A stretch of 64,000 bases of DNA from Chloroflexota bacterium (GTDB lineage Bacteria; Chloroflexota; Anaerolineae; Anaerolineales; Villigracilaceae). A program made the position numbers and the translations under genes. Below are positions 18,606 through 26,239 of the stretch, piece by piece. How positions within the stretch are numbered: the stretch's first letter is position 1; every line of letters starts with the position of its first letter. The notes below the pieces were generated by a model that made no database searches, was not told where the DNA came from, and saw only the letters and a list, made by a program, of their open reading frames with translations. The stretch is from NCBI GenBank assembly GCA_016235425.1, contig JACRLC010000059.1:1-64000 (forward strand), in the 5' to 3' direction.

Positions 18606-19891
18606 AAATCACACATGGTTCAACGCATATTCCTCCTCACCGCATCGGGATCGTCTCAACACGTTTTGGGGCTACAGACGGCGTTTCATTGGAAACGGGA
18701 AAATGGGCGCGTGTGTTGGAGGAATTTGGCCAGCACCTTTACTACTTCGCGGGTCTGTGTGACCGGCCGGACGAAATAAGTTTTGTTGTGCCCGAAGCGC
18801 ATTTCATGCATCCCGATGTTCAGGCGATCAGCGAAATCGCGTACACGGCCAGTACTCGCCCGCAGGGGACAACCCGGCATATCCATGAATTGCGGAAATA
18901 TCTCAAGAACAGCCTTTACGAGTTCATTGGCAGGTTTGATATCGAATTATTGCTGGTTGAAAATGCCCTTTCGATTCCGATGAACGTTCCTCTCGGCCTC
19001 GCCCTTGCCGAACTGATCGCTGAGACGGGGATGCCCGTTATCGGGCATCATCACGACTTCTCCTGGGAACGAGATCGGTTTTTGGTTAATTGTATTGGCG
19101 ATTATCTCGACATGGCCTTCCCGCCGCGCCTGCCCAGCATCCGTCACGTGGTGATCAATTCGCTGGCCGCCGCGGAAATTGGCAGGCGACGCGGCATTAC
19201 TGCCTGGGTCATTCCAAATGTGATGGACTTCGATACACCGCCCGCTCCGCCGGACGAATACACCGCATCGCTTCGCGCGGACCTGAAAGTTGGTCCCGAT
19301 GAATATTTATTTCTCCAGCCGACGCGTATCGTCCAGCGAAAAGGGATCGAGCACGCCATCGAGTTGATTCGCAGGCTGGGGGACAAAGCCAGGCTGGTGG
19401 TATCCCATGCAGGCGGGGATGAGGGGCAGGAATACGAAAAACACGTGCGTACCTTTGCCGGCCTGATGGACATCGGCGTCAACTTTGTTTCCGATATCAT
19501 TGGCACACAACGCGGCCTCACGCCCGACGGGCGCAGGATTTATGCGTTGGGCGATGTCTACCGACATGCGGATATGGTCACATACCCGTCCCTGCTCGAG
19601 GGATTTGGGAACGCTTTTTTGGAAGCGATTTATTACCGGCGGCCGATCATCGTCAACAATTACACGATCTACGCAATGGACATCAAACCCAAGGGATTCT
19701 GGGCAATCGAATTTGACGGCTTTGTCACCGACGATACGATTAGCCAGGTGCGAAAAGTACTGAACGACCCGGAATATGTGGAGGAAATGGCCGAGCACAA
19801 CTACAATCTGGCAAAGAAGTTCTATTCGTTTGCGATACTGGAAAGACAATTGCATGTATTATTGCAATCATGCTTTGGTCAGGAAAGGTAG
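18602..19891 (+). CDS. GT4-type glycosyltransferase
   Basis: Retaining glycosyltransferase of 429 aa with the GT-B fold. The C-terminal half has the donor-site pattern LFLQPTRIVQRKGIEHAIEL and the E-x7-E element in SLLEGFGNAFLEAIYYRRP. The N-terminal half has the nucleotide-sugar and acceptor lobe (IGHHHDFSWERDRF). In this cluster it may transfer mannose or glucose to a (glucosyl)glycerate acceptor, as GT4 enzymes do in mannosylglucosylglycerate synthesis in Thermotogales. That assignment is inference. It is translationally coupled to the preceding gene through ATGA. Confidence 0.8.
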   Translation: MKITHGSTHIPPHRIGIVSTRFGATDGVSLETGKWARVLEEFGQHLYYFAGLCDRPDEISFVVPEAHFMHPDVQAISEIAYTASTRPQGTTRHIHELRKYLKNSLYEFIGRFDIELLLVENALSIPMNVPLGLALAELIAETGMPVIGHHHDFSWERDRFLVNCIGDYLDMAFPPRLPSIRHVVINSLAAAEIGRRRGITAWVIPNVMDFDTPPAPPDEYTASLRADLKVGPDEYLFLQPTRIVQRKGIEHAIELIRRLGDKARLVVSHAGGDEGQEYEKHVRTFAGLMDIGVNFVSDIIGTQRGLTPDGRRIYALGDVYRHADMVTYPSLLEGFGNAFLEAIYYRRPIIVNNYTIYAMDIKPKGFWAIEFDGFVTDDTISQVRKVLNDPEYVEEMAEHNYNLAKKFYSFAILERQLHVLLQSCFGQER

Positions 19892-19896
19892 GATGG

Positions 19897-21117
19897 ATGC
19901 GGATTGTTTTGCTTCACTATAGCGCTTTGCCGATTATCGGGGGAGTGGAAACTGTTGTTGGGCATCACGCGCGCTTGATGACGGAGGCAGGCCATGAGGT
20001 CCGGGTGGCGGCGGGGCGGGGCGAACAGGTGGATGACCGCGTTCCGTTCATCCAAATCCCTTTGGCGGATTCGCGTCATCCCGAAGTTTTGTCAATAAAA
20101 AGCGAATTGGATCAGGGACGCGTCCCGCCCGCGTTCCCGAGGCTCGTGGATGAATTGACGAAGAGCCTGCGCGAAGTTGTTGCGGATGCAGATTGGCTGA
20201 TCGCACACAACGTCTGTTCGCTGAACAAAAACCTGGCGCTGACCGCCGCGTTGAAACGCATCGCTGAATCGGCCCGCCGTCCGCGTTTCCTGCTTTGGCA
20301 TCACGACCTTGCCTGGATGACGCCGCGTTACCTGGCCGAATTGCACGACGGCCATCCCTGGGATTTGCTTCGCACCGACTGGCCCGAAGTGGTGCAGGTG
20401 ACGATCTCAAAATTCCGCGCCGTCGAACTCGCAAAGCTGATGAACGTTTCGATGGATCGCATCCGCATCGTTCCAAACGGGATTGACATGGAAAGGTTTC
20501 TGAAGATTGAAGAGACCACAAAAACCCTGCTGGCCCGAACGAACCTGTTGGACGCCTCACCACTCCTGCTTTTGCCGGTTCGGATCACGCCCAGAAAAAA
20601 CCTTGAGCTGGCATTGAGAACCCTCCGCGCCTTGAAGGAAAGTCATCCAAAAGCCATGCTGGTCGTCACCGGTCCGCTTGGCGCGCACAACCCAGCCAAT
20701 CGCCAGTATTTTGATGCGCTTCTCGATCTTCGCCGCGAATTGATTCTGGAAGGCTCGGCGCATTTTCTAGCGGAATTAACCGACGAGTTTCTGCCCGATG
20801 AGGTCATCAGCGACTTTTACCAACTGGCCGACGCATTGTTCTTTCCCAGCCGCGAGGAGGGATTCGGTCTTCCCATCCTCGAGGCCGGTTTGGCGAGGCT
20901 CCCTATTTTCTGCGCGGACATCCCGCCCTTAAAAGAATTGGCTGATGGATTTGCCAATTTTTTCCGGCCGGATGAAGAACCGGCGCGGGCCGCGAAATTG
21001 ATTTCAAGCCGTCTCGAAAATAATCTCACTCATAAATTCCAGGCGCACGTGCGGACTGAACGCGCCTGGCAAAAGGTATACTGGGAAAAAATCGAGCCAT
21101 TGTTGCAGGAAGGATAA
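19897..21117 (+). CDS. GT4-type glycosyltransferase
   Basis: Glycosyltransferase of 406 aa with a canonical GT4 architecture. The N-terminal loop HYSALPIIGGVETVVGHHAR binds the acceptor side, LLLPVRITPRKNLELALRTL begins the donor lobe, and FFPSREEGFGLPILEAGLA carries the E-x7-E motif. The start at 19897 is favoured over upstream codons because the protein then begins MRIVLLHYS and GGAAAGGTAGG lies before it. The gene lies 5 nt after the previous stop and 3 nt before the GT81 fusion. It probably works on the same solute or on a derived glycoconjugate; the donor and acceptor are unknown. Confidence 0.82.
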   Translation: MRIVLLHYSALPIIGGVETVVGHHARLMTEAGHEVRVAAGRGEQVDDRVPFIQIPLADSRHPEVLSIKSELDQGRVPPAFPRLVDELTKSLREVVADADWLIAHNVCSLNKNLALTAALKRIAESARRPRFLLWHHDLAWMTPRYLAELHDGHPWDLLRTDWPEVVQVTISKFRAVELAKLMNVSMDRIRIVPNGIDMERFLKIEETTKTLLARTNLLDASPLLLLPVRITPRKNLELALRTLRALKESHPKAMLVVTGPLGAHNPANRQYFDALLDLRRELILEGSAHFLAELTDEFLPDEVISDFYQLADALFFPSREEGFGLPILEAGLARLPIFCADIPPLKELADGFANFFRPDEEPARAAKLISSRLENNLTHKFQAHVRTERAWQKVYWEKIEPLLQEG

Positions 21118-21120
21118 AAA

Positions 21121-22929
21121 ATGCTCAGACGTTATTTTGGCCGGCTGTTTCAACAGGTCCTCGTCCCGATCATTTACGGCGCAGAATATCGTTCGGCTTT
21201 GACCGTGGCTTCCGCAATTGCCGGGTACGAGAATGTTTTTCTGAGCGGCATCGTGGGGATTCCAGAAGATCATTCCCTCAGCACTGCCGCAGTGCCGGCG
21301 CGCCACCTTCGCAAGGTACTGCGCACGACCGCAACTCAAAACAAGACGCACTCCGTGCAGCGGATTCGAGTCTCACACAAACCGTGGGGTGAATTGATGA
21401 AAGTTGTCGAAGAGGAATCACCGGATTTGCTCGTGCTGGAGGCGGCTCAATTAAATGCGTTCGGTATTGACCTGGCGGAAGCCTTGCGCTACCCACCCTG
21501 TGACATGGTCGTTGCCAGTGGGACGATTTCCGAACATCCATCGCGTGTGCTGGTCTCCATTCGCGGCGGCCCATACGCGGAATTGTCGCTCAGGCTGGGG
21601 TTGGCGCTTGCCCGAACCACGTCTGCCAATATCACCGCCCTGCATCTAAAGACCGGGGAAAAGACCTTGAAATCCGATCTTGCCTTCAAAGGCATCGAAC
21701 GTGTGTTGAAAAATCTCCCGCAGATCAAACGCGATCTTGTCCGAACGAAAAACCCGACCGCCACCATCCTCGACGAATCGCGCCACTACGATATGGTGGT
21801 TTTGGGCGCAACGGCTCAATCGGGCGATTCGCCGGTTTCCATTGGCCCGGTTGCCGAAGGAGTTTTAAAGCATAGTTCAAAAGGCGTCCTGATCGTCAAG
21901 GCCAAGCGCCCAATGCCGGTTGACCTGGCGCACGAAAGCGCCGGGCAGAGCGCCATTTCCATTCTCGTGGATAAATGGTTTGCCGAGAATACGTATCACG
22001 CGGGCGAGTACGCGGCGCTCGATCAGCTCCTGCACCTCAAAAAACAGCAAAATCTCACGGTCAGTCTGGCGCTGCCCGCGCTCAACGAGGAGGAGACGAT
22101 TGGCAAGGTCGTTTCCACGATCAAAGAAAGCCTCATGGATGCCATCCCCTTGCTGGATGAAATCGTACTCGTCGATTCCGATTCGACCGACCGCACACGC
22201 GAGATAGCCGCCGCTCTCGGTATACCCATTCATATCCATCAAAACGTTCTTGAGCGATTGGGAAGAAGAGAGGGCAAGGGAGAAGCTCTGTGGAAAAGCA
22301 TCTACGTCACGCGCGGAGACATCCTGCTCTGGATCGATACCGACATTGTGAACATCCACCCGCGTTTTGTCTATGGCCTTCTAGGTCCGCTCATTCTACG
22401 TCCCGATATCCAATTCGTAAAAGGCTTTTATCGGCGTCCCCTGAAAGTGGATGGAAAACTTCAGGCAGGCGGCGGCGGGCGAGTCACCGAGTTGACCGCG
22501 CGCCCTCTCATCAACCTCTTCTATCCCGAACTTTCCGGCGTGATCCAGCCGCTCTCCGGTGAATATGGCGGGCGCCGCTCCGCGCTGGAGCAAATTCCGT
22601 TCTCTTCCGGTTACGGCGTGGAGATCGGCCTGATGATTGATATCTTTGAACAATACGGCTTGTCTGCCATTGCCCAGGTTGATTTGCAGGAACGCATCCA
22701 TCACAACCAGCCGTTGGAGTCCCTCAGCAAGATGTCCTTCGCGATCATACAATCAGTTGTTCGACGGCTCGAAAAACGCCACCCGCGCATCCTCCTCGAA
22801 GACGTCAACAAAACCTTGAAATTGATCCGCTACGAGCATGGCCGCCTGTTTCTCGACGTGGAAGAGATCGCCGAACTCGAACGCCCCGCCATGATCGAAA
22901 TCCCCGAATACGCCGACCGAAAAAAATAA
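21121..22929 (+). CDS. USP-GT81 fusion: probable glucosyl-3-phosphoglycerate synthase
   Basis: Protein of 602 aa. Residues 1-265 resemble two universal stress protein domains (QQVLVPIIYG; DMVVLGATAQSG; GVLIVKAK). Residues about 295-595 are a GT81 GpgS-type domain: LALPALNEEETIGKVV, LVDSDSTDRTREIA, the metal-binding ILLWIDTDIVNIHP, QPLSGEYGGRRSALE and a C-terminal ERIHHNQPL. GpgS transfers glucose from an NDP-glucose to 3-phosphoglycerate. Characterised GpgS proteins are about 300-330 aa and lack the stress-protein half, so the fusion may couple synthesis to a nucleotide signal. No GpgP-type phosphatase is visible nearby; the neighbouring GH13_18 and GH63 enzymes would degrade the product. Confidence 0.85.
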   Translation: MLRRYFGRLFQQVLVPIIYGAEYRSALTVASAIAGYENVFLSGIVGIPEDHSLSTAAVPARHLRKVLRTTATQNKTHSVQRIRVSHKPWGELMKVVEEESPDLLVLEAAQLNAFGIDLAEALRYPPCDMVVASGTISEHPSRVLVSIRGGPYAELSLRLGLALARTTSANITALHLKTGEKTLKSDLAFKGIERVLKNLPQIKRDLVRTKNPTATILDESRHYDMVVLGATAQSGDSPVSIGPVAEGVLKHSSKGVLIVKAKRPMPVDLAHESAGQSAISILVDKWFAENTYHAGEYAALDQLLHLKKQQNLTVSLALPALNEEETIGKVVSTIKESLMDAIPLLDEIVLVDSDSTDRTREIAAALGIPIHIHQNVLERLGRREGKGEALWKSIYVTRGDILLWIDTDIVNIHPRFVYGLLGPLILRPDIQFVKGFYRRPLKVDGKLQAGGGGRVTELTARPLINLFYPELSGVIQPLSGEYGGRRSALEQIPFSSGYGVEIGLMIDIFEQYGLSAIAQVDLQERIHHNQPLESLSKMSFAIIQSVVRRLEKRHPRILLEDVNKTLKLIRYEHGRLFLDVEEIAELERPAMIEIPEYADRKK

Positions 22930-22946
22930 ACTTTATCTGGCAACGG

Positions 22947-23121
22947 AACCGTCCCGAAGGCTGCTGTCTGACTGCTAAATTACCTAACTGATGTTACGCA
23001 CCCTCACCCTAACCCTCTCCCAAAGGGAGAGGGGACTCCCTTCCCCTTCGGGGGAAGGGTTGGGGATGAGGGAGAGAAACTGCGTGAGGTGAGTTACCTT
23101 AAAAAAACCTTCGGGACGGTT
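22947..23121. repeat. CGTCCCGAAGG inverted pair with a CCCTC-type element nested inside
   Basis: AACCGTCCCGAAGG (22947-22960) and AACCTTCGGGACGGTT (23106-23121) form the outer arms. Between them, 23001-23072 is a complete CCCTC-type element with the inner palindromes CTCCCAAAGGGAG and TTCCCCTTCGGGGGAA. One family has inserted in the other. The region lies between the GT81 fusion and the hydroxyacid dehydrogenase. Confidence 0.85.
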
Positions 23122-23141
23122 AGTAAAAGGATTCTCTGCCC

Positions 23142-24113
23142 ATGACACAGCCCTGCATCTTCATCACCCGCCTCATCCCGGACCGAGGGTTGGCTCTCGT
23201 TAAACAACATTTCCACCCCGACGTTTGGTCCGATGAAATGCCGCCCTCGCGCGCAGAGCTTTTGCAACGCGTCCGCGGCGTGGACGGTCTGCTCTGCCTC
23301 CTCACCGAAAAGATAGACGCCGAACTCATGGACGCCGCCGGCCCTCAACTGAAAGTCATCAGCAGTATGTCAGTCGGCGTTGACCACATCGACGTTTCCG
23401 CCGCGACCGCACGTGGAATCCCAGTTGGCAACACTCCCGGCGTTTTGACGGATGCCACCGCAGACATGGCCTTTGCATTATTGCTTGCCGCCGCGCGCCG
23501 CGTGGTGGAAGGCGAGAAATACGTGCGGGAGGGGAAGTGGAAGACATGGCATCCGCAGCTTCTGCTCGGCGCGGACTTTGTCGGTTCGACATTGGGAATC
23601 GTCGGCTTTGGAAGAATCGGCCAGGCCGTCGCGAAACGAGCAAAAGGCTTTGACGTGCGCGTACTTTTTCATGATCCATCAGCCGAGCTTCTTCACGGCG
23701 CGCAACCCGTTGACCTGGATACACTTTTACAGGAATCTGATTTCGTCTCGATCCACGTTCCGCTTACACCCGAAACAAAACATCTGGTAAACGCCAGCTT
23801 TCTTGCAAAGATGAAACCGAGCGCAATCCTGGTCAACACATCCCGCGGCGGGGTTGTGGATCAAACCGCTTTGTACACTGCCCTGAAATCACATAAAATC
23901 TTCGCCGCCGCACTCGATGTCACCGACCCCGAGCCTCTGCCAATGGACAGTCCTTTGCTTGAATTGGAAAACTGCCTTATCGTCCCGCATCTCGGAAGCG
24001 CCAGCAAACACACCCGCGAGATGATGGCATATTTGGCGGCAGAGAATTTGATTGCGGGGTTGAAAGGGGAGAAACTGCCGAATTGTGTGAATCCCGAAAT
24101 ATATTCGCGCTGA
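23142..24113 (+). CDS. D-2-hydroxyacid dehydrogenase, glyoxylate/hydroxypyruvate reductase-like
   Basis: NAD(P)-dependent dehydrogenase of 323 aa. The Rossmann motif is [13 protein letters not shown]. The catalytic Arg lies in [13 protein letters not shown], the Glu in DVTDPEPLP and the His in [12 protein letters not shown]. The closest named groups are GhrB-type glyoxylate/hydroxypyruvate reductases, whose product can be D-glycerate; this would suit the upstream glucosylglycerate cluster, but the link is inference. AAGGA lies upstream of the ATG. The TGA stop falls in the sequence CGCTGAGCGG, which belongs to the following repeat region. Confidence 0.9.
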   Translation: MTQPCIFITRLIPDRGLALVKQHFHPDVWSDEMPPSRAELLQRVRGVDGLLCLLTEKIDAELMDAAGPQLKVISSMSVGVDHIDVSAATARGIPVGNTPGVLTDATADMAFALLLAAARRVVEGEKYVREGKWKTWHPQLLLGADFVGSTLGIVGFGRIGQAVAKRAKGFDVRVLFHDPSAELLHGAQPVDLDTLLQESDFVSIHVPLTPETKHLVNASFLAKMKPSAILVNTSRGGVVDQTALYTALKSHKIFAAALDVTDPEPLPMDSPLLELENCLIVPHLGSASKHTREMMAYLAAENLIAGLKGEKLPNCVNPEIYSR

Positions 24114-24419
24114 GCGGCAGTCGAAGCGCAGGCAGTTTGGAAATATGAAGTTTGCCTGTGAAACCTGTCCTTCGACTGCGCTACGCTCCGCTCACACGTG
24201 CCTGCGCACGATGCAGGCAGGACGAATCTTTCGCGCTGAGCGGAGGGAGGACAGTTCTTTCGTCCGAACACAGTCGAAGCGCGCTAGCTTGGAAAAATAA
24301 AGTTTGCTTGGAACCTGTCCTTCGACTGCGCCGCCAACGAACGGCGGCTCCGCTCAGGACGAATCCTTGCGTTACGCTCCGCTCACACATGCCTGCGCAC
24401 GGTGCAGGCAGGACGGAGG
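24114..24419. repeat. Intergenic repeat region with two diverged copies
   Basis: Two related blocks (about 24105-24235 and 24236-24417) share CGCGCTGAGCGG, AAGTTTGC, AACCTGTCCTTCGACTGCG, TTACGCTCCGCTCACAC or a close variant, and GTGCAGGCAGGACG-type ends. Both neighbouring genes end at its edges. No gene is supported. Confidence 0.65.
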
Positions 24420-25112
24420 CTACTTCTCTCCCCAATGGATCGCGATCGTGCCAAACATCAGGCGTTTGAAATCCACTTTTTTGAAGCCTGCCGCGATCAT
24501 GCGTGAGGCTAATTGCTCGGCAGTGAGAAATCCCTCGGTTGTGTTGGGCAGGTAGGTGTATGCTTCGCGTACGCCGGAAAGCAGTCCGCCGACGGTGGGA
24601 ATAACCACGTGCATGTGAATCCAAATAAATGGCGAAAGTAAATTTCGCTTCGGTCGTGTCGTGTCGAGAATCACGATCCGCCCGCCGGGCTTCAGTGCGC
24701 GATGTTGTTCCTTCAGGGCGCGTTGAACATCGGTCACGTTTCGCATCAGGAAACCGGAGACAACCGCGTCGAAGGTCCTGTCTTTGAACGGCAGGTTCAA
24801 CGCATCCGCCGCGGACCATGCCAGGCTGCCGTTTTGATTTCCAACCCTCATCATCTCAATCGTAAAATCTGCCGCAGTGACTTTGGCGCGTGGCATTTGC
24901 GTCAGGGCCTCGCGTGCCAGATCACCGGTGCCAGTTCCCAGGTCCAGCAGTGAAGCGCTGGGTGTCAGGCGGGCGAGCTCGATTACTTCCTTCCGCCAGC
25001 GAACGTCCTGTCCGCCGGTCATGAGTCGGTTCATCAAGTCGTAACGATGTGCGATGCGCGTGAACATGGATTGAACATATTGCGCGCGTTCGTGTCCGGT
25101 GAGGTGGGTCAT
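24420..25112 (-). CDS. menG: Demethylmenaquinone methyltransferase
   Basis: Class I SAM-dependent methyltransferase of 230 aa that carries out the last methylation of menaquinone synthesis. Family signatures are RIAHRYDLMNRLMTGGQDVRWR at the N-terminus, the SAM motif LLDLGTGTGDLA, and FGLRN-type SGFLMRNVTDVQRAL, followed by LDTTRPK and a C-terminal GTIAIHWG. It is divergent from menA, which starts at 25246, and both belong to one pathway. CAGGAG precedes the ATG and a minus-strand TATAAT lies at 25135-25140. Confidence 0.93.
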   Translation of the reverse strand: MTHLTGHERAQYVQSMFTRIAHRYDLMNRLMTGGQDVRWRKEVIELARLTPSASLLDLGTGTGDLAREALTQMPRAKVTAADFTIEMMRVGNQNGSLAWSAADALNLPFKDRTFDAVVSGFLMRNVTDVQRALKEQHRALKPGGRIVILDTTRPKRNLLSPFIWIHMHVVIPTVGGLLSGVREAYTYLPNTTEGFLTAEQLASRMIAAGFKKVDFKRLMFGTIAIHWGEK

Positions 25113-25134
25113 GAGGTCTCCTGAAATTTCGGCA

Positions 25135-25140
25135 ATTATA
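25135..25140 (-). promoter_or_regulatory. -10 hexamer for menG
   Basis: A minus-strand TATAAT lies 22 nt upstream of the menG ATG. No clear -35 was assigned. Confidence 0.4.
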
Positions 25141-25167
25141 AACGCATGTTATACTGCGTCCATCAGT

Positions 25168-25230
25168 GACTTCGGAAGTCTTTTCAGAACAGCCGGAACC
25201 CTCGGGCAATTAGAAAAACTTCCGAAGTTT
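25168..25230. repeat. Palindromic element, ACTTCGGAAGT family, copy 2
   Basis: GACTTCGGAAGTC (25168-25180) and AACTTCCGAAGTTT (25217-25230) lie in the divergent menG-menA region. The left arm is itself a palindrome. It may affect expression of menA, which starts 15 nt downstream. Confidence 0.65.
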
Positions 25231-25245
25231 GTTTATGGAGTGTTG

Positions 25246-26139
25246 ATGACCCCGGAAAAACCGTCTCTTTTCCAAATCTGGTGGCTTGCAATTCGACCGC
25301 GCACCTTGCCCGCCGCGGCCTCCGGCGTGTTGATGGGAAGCGCGCTGGCGTGGCGCGATGGCTTGTTCCAATTGCTTCCGGCGCTCGCGGCTCTGTTCGT
25401 GGCACTGCTTCTGCAAATCGGCAGTAACGTGGCGAACGATGTCTACGACTTCGAGCGCGGCGCAGATACGGCTGGACGTCACGGTCCATTGCGCGTGACG
25501 CAGGCGGGATTGCTTTCGCCGGCGCAGGTCAAGCGCGGGATGTGGGTGATCTTTGGGTTGGCCGCGTTGTGCGGGTTGTATCTCGCCTCCGTTCGCGGCT
25601 GGACGGTCATCCTGATCGGCGCCGCCGCAATCATTTCAGCCATCGCATACACAGGCGGGCCGTTCCCTCTCGGTTATTATGGACTTGGCGATCTGTTCGT
25701 GTTTATCTTCTTCGGGCTTGCCGCTGTGGCAGGAACATACTACGTTCAAGTTGGTTCCGTCAGCGCGGCGGCCTGGTGGATGGCGATTCCTGTCGGCTTG
25801 ATCATCACGGCGATTCTGGTCGTCAATAATTTGCGGGATATCGAGAATGACCGCGCCGCGGGCAAACATACATTGGCAGTGATGATGGGAGAAAAAGCCA
25901 CAAGGGTTGAATATGTGACTTGCCTGGCAATTGCTTATTTCCTGTTGCCTGTGCTGGTTGTGATGAAGATTATTCCTGTAACTGCTTTGCTCGCGTGGCT
26001 GTCTCTTCCGATTGCGCTCAAATCCACGCGGACAGTTTTCACCCAACGAGGCCGCCCGTTGAACGCGGCGCTCGCGGGAACGGGACAGACCGCGCTGGTT
26101 TATAGTTTGTTGTTTTGGGCGGGGATTTTGTTTATGTAG
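25246..26139 (+). CDS. menA: 1,4-dihydroxy-2-naphthoate prenyltransferase
   Basis: UbiA-family integral membrane prenyltransferase of 297 aa, which attaches the isoprenoid side chain in menaquinone synthesis. WWLAIRPRTLPAAASGVLMG is the typical MenA start. The two Asp-rich motifs are SNVANDVYDFERGADT and NNLRDIENDRAAGKHTLAV. About eight to nine membrane segments are visible. The ATG at 25246 is chosen because GGAG lies upstream and the sequence before it is not conserved in type and contains the repeat. It is divergent from menG. Confidence 0.92.
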   Translation: MTPEKPSLFQIWWLAIRPRTLPAAASGVLMGSALAWRDGLFQLLPALAALFVALLLQIGSNVANDVYDFERGADTAGRHGPLRVTQAGLLSPAQVKRGMWVIFGLAALCGLYLASVRGWTVILIGAAAIISAIAYTGGPFPLGYYGLGDLFVFIFFGLAAVAGTYYVQVGSVSAAAWWMAIPVGLIITAILVVNNLRDIENDRAAGKHTLAVMMGEKATRVEYVTCLAIAYFLLPVLVVMKIIPVTALLAWLSLPIALKSTRTVFTQRGRPLNAALAGTGQTALVYSLLFWAGILFM

Positions 26140-26239
26140 CAGGACTTTCGTTTTTACGGATTCCGAGGTCTCCCGACTTTGGCGCAAAATCAGGAGATTT
26201 TGCACTCCAGGCGAAAGCCTTGCTGCAAGAAGAAGAATA

